Source: Thiohalocapsa sp. ML1
GTDB taxonomy: Bacteria; Pseudomonadota; Gammaproteobacteria; Chromatiales; Chromatiaceae
Assembly (NCBI RefSeq): GCF_001469165.1
Contig: NZ_JABX01000047.1
Coordinates: 1 to 43,981, forward strand
Length of the DNA: 43,981 nucleotides
Direction of reading: 5' to 3'
Part shown: positions 26,717 through 34,934 of the stretch, in pieces
Layout: each line of letters starts with the position of its first letter
How positions within the stretch are numbered: position 1 is the stretch's first letter
The notes under the pieces: generated by a model
Databases searched by the model: none
What the model saw: only the letters and a program-made list of their open reading frames with translations
Told to the model about the DNA's origin: nothing
Position numbers and translations under genes: made by a program

Positions 26717-27598
26717 CCCTGCCGCAAGATCGGTTGTCGGCAGGTTCAGCCGGTTGTTCAGTGTGCTGCCAAGGGCAATGGAAAGGTGGCGAGGCTCAAT
26801 GTGCTGATTCAGGCGGAGCGTTTGACAGTGCGGGTAAAGCTTTCGGATCTCCGTCTCGACCTGGCCAATGCTCGCGTTGACCTCCGCAAGATTGTAAACA
26901 CCCGGGGTGGGAGTCAGGACTAATCGGCTTAGGGTCTCGATTAGGGTTCCTATGTGGATAAAGGCACGCACCTGATCACCATCGCCTTCGATGGTCAAGG
27001 GCTCGCCTAGGTGCGCGGCAACCAGCATGCGATTGATCACTGCATCGAATCGCATCGCGGCGCCAAAGCCATAAACGTTGCCGCAACGCAGGATGGAGAC
27101 CGCCATGCGTTCCATCAGCCTGCGGCACTGCCCTTCCGCGCGCAGCTTGCTCGCCCCGTAGTAGGACTTCGGGTTCGGTGGAGTGTGCTCGGTAACCGGC
27201 GCATCCGCATAGCCGTAGACGGCCGCACTGCTGAGAAAGATCAGATGCCCGACCCCCGTATCTTCCAGCGCGGCCACCAGTTCCGCTGTGCCCCAATGGT
27301 TGACCTGCTCGAAGATGTGCACGCCCTCGTCCGAGTATGGCGTGGTGACGCGCGCGGCCAAATGGCACACGACGTCGACGCCGGCCAGGGCCATGCGCAG
27401 CCGCCGCAGATCGAGTATATCGCCGCGAATGAGGCGGATCGGAACTGCATTCGCCGGGCCCGGGAACAGCAGGATGTTGTGGTTGCCTCGACTGAGGTTG
27501 TCGTAGACCAGGATCTCTTCGATTTCCGGCTGGGCGGACAGCCGCCGCACGAAATCAAGCCCGACGTAACCGGCGCCGCCGGTGATCATGACTCGCAT
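26675..27598 (-). CDS. NAD-dependent epimerase/dehydratase (extended SDR)
   Basis: ATG at 27598 gives 307 residues and puts the Rossmann motif ITGGAGYVGLDFV at the N-terminus; the frame is open further upstream, inside the neighbouring reductase gene. Other features are the NLSRGN loop, HLAARVTTP, the SSAAVYG serine strand and the catalytic YX3K in YYGASK (Y147, K151), as in GalE- and RmlB-like extended SDRs. By family it epimerises or dehydrates a nucleotide sugar in the cytoplasm, so it probably serves the polysaccharide locus although it is on the opposite strand. It overlaps the cysH-like gene by 13 nt (same strand, downstream), suggesting one operon. Confidence 0.9.
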   Translation of the reverse strand: MRVMITGGAGYVGLDFVRRLSAQPEIEEILVYDNLSRGNHNILLFPGPANAVPIRLIRGDILDLRRLRMALAGVDVVCHLAARVTTPYSDEGVHIFEQVNHWGTAELVAALEDTGVGHLIFLSSAAVYGYADAPVTEHTPPNPKSYYGASKLRAEGQCRRLMERMAVSILRCGNVYGFGAAMRFDAVINRMLVAAHLGEPLTIEGDGDQVRAFIHIGTLIETLSRLVLTPTPGVYNLAEVNASIGQVETEIRKLYPHCQTLRLNQHIEPRHLSIALGSTLNNRLNLPTTDLAAGLGDISARLALTAR

Positions 27599-28326
27599 GC
27601 TGAATCTCCTGCGATCGCCGCGAGACGCTTGAACTTGGCGCCCAACCCGGCGCCCGGCGGCGCTGCCGCCAAGTCTGTATGCAGCCCGCATTCTTTCTTC
27701 TCCAAGCCTTGCCAGCGACCTCCGCGGGCATGGTCGCGGTCTTGCGGGCGCCGCGTGCATGGTTCACAGCCGATGCTGCGATAACCGGAGGCATCCAGCG
27801 GGTGGCTCGGCAGGGCGTGCAAGCCGCTGTAAGCCTCGATGTCCGCGGCGGTCCAATGCAATAGAGGGTGATAGCGCAGCACGCCATACGGGCCTTGCTG
27901 CTCCGCCAGCATCGCCTTGCGGACCGCGGTCTGATCCGCGCGGATGCCGCTGACCCAGACATCATGGCGGGCCACTATCGGCTCCATTGGCAGCACCTTG
28001 TTGAGATGGCAACAGCTATCCGGATCGCTGGCGAACAACAGATGGCCGTCCGCGCCAAGCTGACGGATCTTCGGCGTGGCGGGACGCACGGTGACAACGT
28101 CAAGCCCGAACAGATCGGCAAGATGATCGCGGAACGCGAGCGTCTCCGGGAACAGATAGCCCGTATCCATGAAGTACACGGGTATGCGCGGAGCGATCCC
28201 GCTCAGGATGTGCAGCAGAGGGACGCTTTGGGATTGAAACGACGACGATGCGAAGACGGATAGCCCACGCGCCCGATAGTCTCGCAGTCGGGCCGCGATG
28301 GGGGCGATATCGGGGAACTGATGCAC
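27586..28326 (-). CDS. cysH: Phosphoadenylyl-sulfate/adenylyl-sulfate reductase, 4Fe-4S type
   Basis: A 246-residue reductase starting at GTG 28326. The N-terminal PP-loop-like SSSFQSQSVPLLHIL, the cluster-binding CC (105-106) and CEPC (187-190) and the catalytic C213 in ECGLH are all present. The CC...CXXC set is the hallmark of the iron-sulfur form, typically active on APS. It reduces the activated sulfate to sulfite in cysteine synthesis. The adjoining gene is a sugar epimerase, which is unusual for cysH; no other sulfur gene is in the window. Linkage may be chance or may reflect sulfur use in the locus. Confidence 0.92.
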   Translation of the reverse strand: MHQFPDIAPIAARLRDYRARGLSVFASSSFQSQSVPLLHILSGIAPRIPVYFMDTGYLFPETLAFRDHLADLFGLDVVTVRPATPKIRQLGADGHLLFASDPDSCCHLNKVLPMEPIVARHDVWVSGIRADQTAVRKAMLAEQQGPYGVLRYHPLLHWTAADIEAYSGLHALPSHPLDASGYRSIGCEPCTRRPQDRDHARGGRWQGLEKKECGLHTDLAAAPPGAGLGAKFKRLAAIAGDSACES

Positions 28327-28590
28327 GTTTCAGGGCCAAGACGCGAAGGGAACCAGCCAGCGAGCTTACGCGCCCCTCACGCCCGACGGAAGCCCCGGCG
28401 GCCGACGCCGAGTGCTGCCCGCTTTTGCTGCGTCCCGCGAGACGATGCATGTTCGCGCCTCGCGACGGCGGCCGGCGGAAGGGACGGCCGAGCACACAGG
28501 CGCGGCGATTCGGCACGTTCGCGTGGCGCCGGCAGCAAGCCTCCCGGGCGTTGCAGCCGCCCGGGAAGTCGCGGTGGGCTCGGCTTCTGC

Positions 28591-31500
28591 TCAGAGCCCA
28601 CTCACCTGCACGTCGTCGTAGAAGCCCGGGTTGTTGGAGAAGGAGTACAGCGCCACCGTGCCACCATCGAGCGCCCCGTCGGTTGCACTGAGCACGTTCA
28701 CGTCGTCCACGAAGACATCGATTTGCTCACCCTGTACGCGGATCTCGATGTCGTACCAGCGCCCCGCCTCATAGGCCACATTGTCGCGCTGCGCCAGCAC
28801 CGTGCCGACGCCGTTCACCACCTTCGTGATCCGCTGCAACGCCGCCGATCCGGCCCACATGAACTGGTAATAGTTGTCGTCATTCTGCAGCCGGAACAGC
28901 AGACCCAGCGGATTGCTGTGATCCGAGCGGATGCGCGCCGAGAGCCGATAATCGCCCCAGCCATAACCGCCGTCATAGCGCAGGAAGGTGCCCGGGTTGA
29001 CCGGGAACTGGCCTTGCGTGCGGATGGTGCTGCGCTGCGTCACGACCCCGGACTCAACCGCCCATTGCGACGGGCCATACTCGATACCTTGGTCTACGAC
29101 GGTCCAGCCGTCGAAGCTCCCGTCGTTGAAGTCGTCTGTCAGCGTTGCCGCCGGACTGACGATCAGGTCGACGCTCCCGACTACGTTGCTTGTGCCGTCC
29201 GATACCGTCACGGCGAGCGTCACCGTGCGCGTGCTGCTCACCGCGGGGGCCGTGTAGACGGGGGTCGGCGAGCTTGCATCGCTGAGACTGCCGTCGCCGG
29301 CACCGACCGACCATTGAAAACTCAACTGATCACTCGACGCCAGCGAGGGGACCGTCGCCAGCACCACGGCGAGCTGGCTTGTCTCTCCGTTCGAGAGCTC
29401 GGCCGGCGTCGCGGTCACACTGCTGATCACCGGCGCTTGGTACTCGCCGCCGCCGAGCAGCTCCACCTGCACGTCGTCGTAGAAGCCCGGGTTGTTGGAG
29501 AAGGAGTACAGCGCCACCGTGCCACCATCGAGCGCCCCGTCGGTTGCACTGAGCACGTTCACGTCGTCCACGAAGACATCGATTTGCTCACCCTGTACGC
29601 GGATCTCGATGTCGTACCAGCGCCCCGCCTCATAGGCCACATTATTGCGCTGCGCCAGCACCGTGCCGACGCCGTTCACCACCTTCGTGATCCGCTGCAA
29701 CGCCGCCGATCCGGCCCACATGAACTGGTAATAGTTGTCGTCATTCTGCAGCCGGAACAGCAGACCCAGCGGATTGCTGTGATCCGAGCGGATGCGCGCC
29801 GAGAGCCGATAATCGCCCCAGCCATAACCGCCGTCATAGCGCAGGAAGGTGCCCGGGTTGACCGGGAACTGGCCTTGCGTGCGGATGGTGCTGCGCTGCG
29901 TCACGACCCCGGACTCGACCGCCCATCGCGACGGGCCAAACTCGATACCTTGGTCTACGACGGTCCAACCCACGAGAGACCCGCTCGCGAAATCGGCGTC
30001 CAGCATGATAGGGGTGTACGCACCGACCGAGATGAGCAAGGGAACTGTCGTGTCGGCGAGCCCTGTTGCACAGGTGATTTCCGCGGTAAGGGGGAACTCG
30101 CCCTCGGCCGTCGGCTCGCCCGCAATGACCCCGGTCGCACCGTCGAGCAACAGCCCATCGGGAAGCGCGCCTTGCGTAATCTCCCAGCCGCACGGAGGCT
30201 GCCCCCCAATCGACGCGAGCTGCGCGAAGTAGGGCCTCCCCACATTTCCTGACGGCAGGCCCAAGGTCGTCGCCTCAACCTGCGCAGGACCCATGTAATC
30301 GAAGCGGAGCGCATCGACGATCACGGCTCCCCCGGCATTGTCACCGATCGCAACGTAGCCGGACTGTCCGGCGTCGAAGACGTGCGTTCCGATCCATTGC
30401 CATGAGTCTGCGGCAACGAATTGGAAATCCGTCGCCGTGCCGCTGCCGCTGTGCATGCTGACCTCGACACTCGTTGCCACAGGCGAGTACGCGTAGACGT
30501 CATAGAAACCTGGGCGCGGGAATACGGGCTTGAAGCAGACTCGCTTATCACCGCCGACCGCCATTGCGGAATGTGCCCGTCCCCCGTACGCAGATGTGTC
30601 GGAGATCAGCGCGAATGATCCACTGACCACCGAAACTGACGAACTTGCGGCCTCGCAGCTCGTCGCGGTCGGCAGGTTTGAGGCTCCCCCCAACGACGGC
30701 ACGTCGGTGTCTACGAGCACCCGAATGGGAGCCTCCGGTTCCAAGGACCGAAGAGCCGCGTCAACCATGATCCGACCGACGTCGTGGTCTGCGCCTGTCA
30801 CCGGCATACCGGTGCGCTGCAGCGCAGCAATAATGCTCTCTACGCCGACCTGAATGCCGAGTGCATCGGCCTTCTCGCGGAGCAGCGCCACGGCACCGGC
30901 CACATGCGGCGCGGCCATCGAGGTCCCGCTCATCCAGCCCAGGCCGCCGCCGGGCATCGCGGAGCGGACGCTCGCGCCCGGTGCGTGCAGGGTCATGGCG
31001 GGCGTCTCGTTGGAGAAGCTGGAGATCTGGTCGTTGTCGTTCGTGGAGCCGACGCTGATGACCGTGGAGATGCAGCCCGGGGCGCTCATGCCGGTGGAGC
31101 TGCCGTTGTTGCCGGCGGCGACGACGGTGGCGATGCCGACGGCGCGCAGGTCGTCGACGACGAGCTTGATGGACCCCTTCGCGCTGTCGCATTGGGCGGT
31201 TGTGGTGTACATGCCGCCGCCGAGGCTCATGTTGACGGCGGCGATGTCGCGGGTCGTGGACAGCTTGAGCACGTGCTCCAGGCCGCGGATGATGTCGGAG
31301 TCGTAGGCGCCGACCGCGTCGTAAATGCCGTCGCGCGGGTTGCTGTAGTCCACGCCGATGAAGACGTTGATGGGGATGATGTTGGCACCGGGGGCGACGC
31401 CGATCTCGGCGCCGTTGCCGGCGGCGATGCCCGCGACATGCGTGCCGTGCGCGCACTTGGAGCCACAGGGCTCGGCGGCACCGACGCCGCAGGCGGAGTC

Positions 31501-32208
31501 CGAGATCTGCGCGCCGTTCGCCGTGGTGCACTTGGGCAGCCCGGTCGGGCACAGGGAATGGTCGTTGGCGTAGTAGGGGTCGGAGAAACACGCGGCGGTG
31601 TCTGCTGCCACGCGGCCGGCGAGCATGGGATGATCCGTGTCCACGCCGGTGTCGATGATGGCGATGTCGTAGCCCGCGCCGTCCCAGCCGAGCTGATGGG
31701 CGATGTTTGCGCCGATCACCGGCAGGGTCGAGGCCAAGGTGGTCTCGTTGAAGTCGTCGATGGCGATGTCCGCCACCGCGGGGGATGCCGCCAGCTCGTC
31801 GAGCATGGCGGCGTCGGCGTCGATGGTGACGAACGGGAAGTAGGTGAAGCGCTCCGCTAGATTCTGCCCGAGGTTGTGGCGCAGCATGAAGGCGTCCTGC
31901 GCCCGCGCGACGGCGCTGCGTCGGGCGGCCAATACGCTGCTTCTGCTCGCGGGCTGGCCACGGCGCGCGCGGTCGCGGGCCGCGAGGGCGCGCTCCAGCG
32001 GCGCCAGGGCGTCGTCACCGGCCAATTGGACGATGACGCGGACGTTACCGGTCTGCTCGACGGCGTCGTGCAGGGCCTCTAGCCGGGCAGCTCTGTCTGC
32101 CGCCGCGTCTGCTGCTGCGGTGTCGCCGGCGAGGGCGACTCCGGTGCACAACATGAAGGAGAATAATCCCAGAAGTGTCTGGGCGATCGGTTTGCGCTGC
32201 GCGTTCAT
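28591..32208 (-). CDS. Secreted subtilisin-like serine protease (S8) with duplicated C-terminal domains
   Basis: A 1205-residue protein. A signal peptide (hydrophobic LLGLFSFMLCTGVALA, cut after ALA near 27) is followed by an inhibitor-I9-like propeptide (about 56-150) and the peptidase domain with the triad D186 (IIDTGVD), H254 (HGTHVAG) and S430 (GTSMAAPHVAG), plus the oxyanion N367 (AAGNNG). After it come a golvesin-like beta domain (YDVYAYSP to VDALRFDY), a putative Ig-type module (GRPYFAQLA to GVIAGEPTAEG), then two nearly identical LamG-like domains (each about 168 residues) separated by a PKD/Ig-like linker. Such layouts are common for extracellular proteases that bind surface glycans. 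The start ATG 32208 is preceded by GGGAGA. The two C-terminal copies come from a 504-nt duplication. Confidence 0.92.
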   Translation of the reverse strand: MNAQRKPIAQTLLGLFSFMLCTGVALAGDTAAADAAADRAARLEALHDAVEQTGNVRVIVQLAGDDALAPLERALAARDRARRGQPASRSSVLAARRSAVARAQDAFMLRHNLGQNLAERFTYFPFVTIDADAAMLDELAASPAVADIAIDDFNETTLASTLPVIGANIAHQLGWDGAGYDIAIIDTGVDTDHPMLAGRVAADTAACFSDPYYANDHSLCPTGLPKCTTANGAQISDSACGVGAAEPCGSKCAHGTHVAGIAAGNGAEIGVAPGANIIPINVFIGVDYSNPRDGIYDAVGAYDSDIIRGLEHVLKLSTTRDIAAVNMSLGGGMYTTTAQCDSAKGSIKLVVDDLRAVGIATVVAAGNNGSSTGMSAPGCISTVISVGSTNDNDQISSFSNETPAMTLHAPGASVRSAMPGGGLGWMSGTSMAAPHVAGAVALLREKADALGIQVGVESIIAALQRTGMPVTGADHDVGRIMVDAALRSLEPEAPIRVLVDTDVPSLGGASNLPTATSCEAASSSVSVVSGSFALISDTSAYGGRAHSAMAVGGDKRVCFKPVFPRPGFYDVYAYSPVATSVEVSMHSGSGTATDFQFVAADSWQWIGTHVFDAGQSGYVAIGDNAGGAVIVDALRFDYMGPAQVEATTLGLPSGNVGRPYFAQLASIGGQPPCGWEITQGALPDGLLLDGATGVIAGEPTAEGEFPLTAEITCATGLADTTVPLLISVGAYTPIMLDADFASGSLVGWTVVDQGIEFGPSRWAVESGVVTQRSTIRTQGQFPVNPGTFLRYDGGYGWGDYRLSARIRSDHSNPLGLLFRLQNDDNYYQFMWAGSAALQRITKVVNGVGTVLAQRNNVAYEAGRWYDIEIRVQGEQIDVFVDDVNVLSATDGALDGGTVALYSFSNNPGFYDDVQVELLGGGEYQAPVISSVTATPAELSNGETSQLAVVLATVPSLASSDQLSFQWSVGAGDGSLSDASSPTPVYTAPAVSSTRTVTLAVTVSDGTSNVVGSVDLIVSPAATLTDDFNDGSFDGWTVVDQGIEYGPSQWAVESGVVTQRSTIRTQGQFPVNPGTFLRYDGGYGWGDYRLSARIRSDHSNPLGLLFRLQNDDNYYQFMWAGSAALQRITKVVNGVGTVLAQRDNVAYEAGRWYDIEIRVQGEQIDVFVDDVNVLSATDGALDGGTVALYSFSNNPGFYDDVQVSGL
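28603..29106 (-). repeat. 504-nt direct repeat, copy A (inside protease gene)
   Basis: Copy A of a direct repeat whose copy B is 29464-29967 (offset 861 nt, a multiple of three). By eye only about five mismatches were found in 504 positions. It encodes the last LamG-like domain of the protease. The high identity implies recent duplication or gene conversion. Confidence 0.85.
29464..29967 (-). repeat. 504-nt direct repeat, copy B (inside protease gene)
   Basis: Copy B of the repeat described at 28603-29106. It encodes the first LamG-like domain of the pair. Differences cluster at two sites near the ends, as expected if conversion homogenised the middle. Confidence 0.85.
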
Positions 32209-32499
32209 CTGGTTTCTCCCGTCTAGCGGTCTGGTCCTTTCAGAGTGTCCCAGTGTAGGGGATGTTCTTAGGGTCGCGGGAAACAGGAGTCACCGCTGCG
32301 AACGCTGTCACAGCGCCGGGCGTATTGTTCTGGCCGTGGCTGAAACTGTGATGCCGGTTGCGGGATTTCCGCTGGGGTGCGCCGATGGGGTTGGGCGCGC
32401 CGTGTGGGAGGGGCTTCCAGCCCCGAGGGCTTGAGGGCGTTGGCCGACGAGGTTCAGAAGAGCCGTCGACGCGAGCTGCGTGGCTGGGTTCCGGCTGGG

Positions 32500-33115
32500 T
32501 CGCGGCTAAAGCCGCTCCCACGGGCCACGCGCCCGGCCCGGCGCCGGCGCTGCGGGAGCGGCTCTAGCCGCGACAGCGTGCGCCCGGCGCCCGTGACTTG
32601 CGATGCTTCGACAACGCAAGCTTGTGTAGCGCCAGCGCGGCCGGATCGCGGCTAAAGCCGCTCCCACGGACCGTGCCCGGCCCAACGCCAGCGCTGTGGG
32701 AGCGGCTTTAGCCGCGACAGCGTGAGCCCGGCGCCCGCAACTTGCGACGCGTCAACAACACAAGCTTGTGCAGCGCCAGCGCGGCCGCATCGCGGCTAAA
32801 GCCGCTCCCACGGGCCACGCGCGCGGCCCGGCGCCAGCGCTGTGGGAGCGGCTTTAGCCGCGACAGCGTGAGCCCGGCGCCCGTGACTTGCGACGCTTCG
32901 ACAACGCAAGCTTGTGTAGCGCCATCACGGCCGGATCGCGGCTAAAGCCGCTCCCACGGGCCACGCACGCGGCCCGGCGCCGGCGCTGTGGGAGCGGCTT
33001 TAGCCGCGACAGCGTGAGCCCGGCGCCCGTGGCTTGCGACGCGTCGACAACGCAAGCTTGTGTAGCGCCATCACGGCCGGATCGCGGCTAAAGCCGCTCC
33101 CACGGGCCGTGCCCG
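32500..33115. repeat. REP tandem array, 146-nt unit, five copies
   Basis: The palindrome CGCGGCTAAAGCCGCTCCC recurs with starts at 32501, 32647, 32791, 32937 and 33083 (spacings 146, 144, 146, 146). Each unit also holds the reverse form GGGAGCGGCTTTAGCCGCG about 70 nt later, so two REPs of opposite orientation alternate, as in BIMEs. The linkers also repeat (a GTGAGCCCGGCGCCCGTGAC part and a CGACAACGCAAGCTTGTG part). Short plus-strand frames in the array are chance products. No transposase gene of the REP-associated type is in the window. Confidence 0.9.
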
Positions 33116-33147
33116 GCACGCCTTTTTTCAACACGTAACGCAGTTGC

Positions 33148-33153
33148 TATACT
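33148..33153 (+). promoter_or_regulatory. Putative -10 of coiled-coil gene A
   Basis: TATACT lies 30 nt before the GTG at 33183, followed by a GGAG ribosome-binding site (about 33174). The same block occurs before the paralogue at 33817. In this copy the -35 region (TTTTCA) is weak. Confidence 0.45.
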
Positions 33154-33182
33154 GCCGAGGAAGCAACCCACCCGGAGCTGCC

Positions 33183-33578
33183 GTGGCCCTTACGCAGGAA
33201 GACATCGCGTTCATCAAGACGCACATGGCCGAGTGGCTGACCGAGCAGAGCTTGGGCAAGCCCGCCGCGGTCTATGAGATCGAGCTGCGCGAGCGGATGG
33301 TGCGTGTGGAGGAAGAGCTGAAGCACCAGCGCGAGCTGATGCGGGAGGGCTTTGCGCAGGTCGAGCGCCGCTTGGAGCAGATCGACAAGCGCTTCGATCA
33401 GGTCGACAAGCGCTTCGAGCAGATTGACAAGCGCTTGGAGCAGATCGACAGGCGCTTCGAGCAGGTCGACAGCCGGTTCGACGAGATGATCCGGCGCCAC
33501 GACCGCCATTTTCTGTGGCTGATTGGCTTCATTACGTCGGTCGGTGCGCTGATTATCGCGGCCGGTAAGTTCTGGTGA
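33183..33578 (+). CDS. Coiled-coil protein with C-terminal membrane anchor, paralogue A
   Basis: GTG 33183 gives 131 residues. The N-terminal part is VALTQEDIAFIKTHMAEWLTEQ. A central coiled coil of 7-residue units follows (RRLEQID, KRFDQVD, KRFEQID and so on), then DEMIRRHDRHF and a hydrophobic end LWLIGFITSVGALIIAAGKFW that should span the membrane. Size and layout resemble small DUF1640/CCDC90-like coiled-coil proteins. The function is unknown. A near-copy with four fewer heptads follows at 33851. Both are embedded in REP units, which probably drove the duplication. Confidence 0.75.
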   Translation: MALTQEDIAFIKTHMAEWLTEQSLGKPAAVYEIELRERMVRVEEELKHQRELMREGFAQVERRLEQIDKRFDQVDKRFEQIDKRLEQIDRRFEQVDSRFDEMIRRHDRHFLWLIGFITSVGALIIAAGKFW

Positions 33579-33603
33579 CCGCAGACGATACGGCCCGGCT
33601 CGG

Positions 33604-33785
33604 TCGCGGCTAAAGCCGCTCCCACGGGCCACGCGCGCGGCCCGACGCCAGCGCTGTGGGAGCGGCTTTAGCCGCGACAGCGTGAGCCCGGCGCCCGTGA
33701 CTTGCGACGCGTCGACAACGCAAGGCTTGTGTAGCTCCAGCGCGGCCCCATCGCGGCTAAAGCCGCTCCCACGGGCTGTGCGCGG
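33604..33785. repeat. REP units between the two coiled-coil genes
   Basis: Forward palindromes at 33605 and 33752 (147 nt apart), with an inverted REP between them. This is the same unit as the array at 32500-33115, including the GTGACTTGCGACGCGTCGAC linker. It is followed by a weak hairpin and a T-run (33791-33796), which may end transcription of gene A. Confidence 0.85.
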
Positions 33786-33794
33786 CACGCCTTT

Positions 33795-33822
33795 TTGCAA
33801 CACGTAACGCAGTTGCTATACT
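33795..33822 (+). promoter_or_regulatory. Sigma-70-type promoter of coiled-coil gene B
   Basis: TTGCAA (33795-33800), a 16-nt spacer and TATACT (33817-33822), 28 nt before the GTG at 33851. The segment is a near-copy of 33123-33153 in front of paralogue A. The -35 box overlaps a T-run that may serve as the end of a weak terminator. Confidence 0.5.
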
Positions 33823-33850
33823 GCCGAGGACGCAACGATCCGGAGCTGCC

Positions 33851-34162
33851 GTGGCCCTTTCGCAGGAAGACATCGCGTTCATCAAGACGCACATGGCCGA
33901 GTGGCTGACCGAGCAGAGCTTGGGCAAGCCCGCCGCGGTCTATGAGACTGAGCTGCGCGAGCGGATGGTGCGTGTGGAGGAAGAGCTGAAGCACCAGCGC
34001 GAGCTGATGCAGCAGGGCTTTGAGCGGGTCGACAAGCGCTTCGAGCAGGTGGACAGCCGGTTCGACGAGATGATCCGGCGCCACGACCGGCATTTTCTGT
34101 GGCTGATTGGCTTCATTACGTCGGTCGGTGCGCTGATTATCGCGGCCGGTAAGTTCTGGTGA
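33851..34162 (+). CDS. Coiled-coil protein with C-terminal membrane anchor, paralogue B
   Basis: GTG 33851 gives 103 residues. It is almost the same as paralogue A at both ends (ALSQEDIAFIKTHMAEW and WLIGFITSVGALIIAAGKFW). The coiled-coil core has only FERVDKRFEQVDSRFDEM, so it is 28 residues, exactly four heptads, shorter. The function is unknown. The coiled-coil length difference would change the reach of the cytoplasmic or periplasmic arm without changing register. Confidence 0.75.
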   Translation: MALSQEDIAFIKTHMAEWLTEQSLGKPAAVYETELRERMVRVEEELKHQRELMQQGFERVDKRFEQVDSRFDEMIRRHDRHFLWLIGFITSVGALIIAAGKFW

Positions 34163-34164
34163 CT

Positions 34165-34267
34165 GCTGCGGCGCTGTGGGAGGGGCTTCCAGCCCCGATG
34201 GCGTGAGCGTGTTGGCTGCCGTGGTTCAGAATCGCCAACGCAAGCTGCGCGGCTCGGTCGCGGCTAA
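34165..34267. repeat. Dispersed repeat with GGGAGGGGCTTCCAGCCCC palindrome, copy 1
   Basis: Matches 36495-36591 almost base for base, including a GGCTGCCGTGGTTCAGAATC stretch. It ends inside a REP palindrome that is interrupted here by the 126-nt element (34268-34393) but intact at 36585. Confidence 0.8.
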
Positions 34268-34393
34268 CGGCCATGGCGACCAGCGCCACCCCGCAAGATG
34301 AAAGGCGCTGCTCGCCATGGCCGTTTCCCTCACCCCGGCCCTCTCCCAGAGGGAGAGGGAGATTAAGGAGCGCGCTACGCGCGACTTTCATGG
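34268..34393. mobile_element. 126-nt palindromic insertion element in a REP loop, copy 1
   Basis: A discrete 126-nt segment splits the REP palindrome GGCTAAAGCC into GGCTAA and TAAAGCC, with TAA duplicated on both sides. Inside it are the inverted repeat CGGCCATGGCGA (34268-34279) against TCGCCATGGCCG (34312-34323) and a hairpin CCCTCTCCC-AGA-GGGAGAGGG (34339-34359). A second copy with five differences sits at 37561-37686 in the same position of another REP. It has no coding capacity. It behaves like a miniature element that uses REP hairpins as target. Confidence 0.75.
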
Positions 34394-34420
34394 TAAAGCC
34401 GCTCCCACGGGGCTCGGTGC
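34394..34420. repeat. Right half of interrupted REP
   Basis: TAAAGCCGCTCCCACGG continues the REP broken at 34267. The following GGGGCTCGGTGC matches the flank at 36605-36617, after which the sequence switches to a DUF2283 gene fragment. Confidence 0.7.
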
Positions 34421-34511
34421 ACGCCGATGACGCAATCGTTCTCGTCGAAGTCCAGAATGACGCCGGGCCGGACTTCTTCTGGCTCGATGATCACGCCGGA
34501 TTGGAGGCGGA
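34421..34511 (-). pseudogene. Fragment of a DUF2283 gene
   Basis: 91 nt matching 36911-37001 of the intact DUF2283 gene with only a few differences. On the minus strand it reads LQSGVIIEPEEVRPGVILDF and continues with DENDCVIGV. Both ends of the gene are missing. It lies directly against a REP flank, so it is a rearrangement relic. Confidence 0.7.
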
Positions 34512-34590
34512 CTTAGGCGATTTCCCGATTCGCTCCTACCGTACCCTCGATAGCGTGCCCGTCACACCGCCCGCGGCGTCAACACCCCTC

Positions 34591-34723
34591 GTGACACCGC
34601 TCCCGCGGTGTCACGCGGTCTGCGGCGCTCTGCGCCCACCGAGCTTGAGGCGGACACCAAAAGTTGCCTCTGTGGAGCGGCGCAGAGCGCCAAGAGGCCG
34701 TGACACCGCAGGAGCGGTGTCAC
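34591..34723. repeat. 133-nt nested inverted-repeat structure (second palindrome family)
   Basis: Two hairpins with the same 10-bp stem GTGACACCGC/GCGGTGTCAC, loops TCCC (34591-34614) and AGGA (34700-34723), lie at the ends. Inside, a 13-nt inverted pair GGCGCTCTGCGCC (34624-34636) and GGCGCAGAGCGCC (34679-34691) brackets a 42-nt centre. The whole could fold as a cruciform. It differs from the REP family; no other copy was seen in the window. Confidence 0.7.
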
Positions 34724-34741
34724 GAGCGGACCGCGGCCTGC

Positions 34742-34853
34742 GCGGCTCGGTCGCGGCTAAAGCCGCTCCCACGGGGCTAGGTGCGTCGCGCAGGGTTTTC
34801 GGCTGACCGGCTGATGCGAAAGCCTTGATCATTGTGCCGGACACGTCCCACGC
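34742..34853. repeat. Dispersed repeat containing REP, copy matching 36577-36695
   Basis: Shares the REP, then GTGCGTCGCGCAGGGTTTTC, GCTGACCGGCTGATGCGA and TTGATCATTGTGCCGG, with the segment at 36577-36695. Function unknown; it probably reflects segmental copying within the repeat-rich region. Confidence 0.7.
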
Positions 34854-34934
34854 CACACGCAAGTGGTCCGCACATGACGATTGGGCACGGAATGATCTAG
34901 CCGACTTATGATCGGCGCCATCATCCGAGTGCCC

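Noticed and set aside
28321-30252. Plus-strand open frame of 643 codons opposite the protease
   Set aside because: Repeats simply follow the 504-nt duplication of the real minus-strand gene; composition is Arg/His-rich without domains.
32500-33115. CRISPR array
   Set aside because: The spaced repeats are palindromes in alternating orientation and the linkers are themselves conserved copies; a CRISPR needs unique spacers. No cas gene is present.
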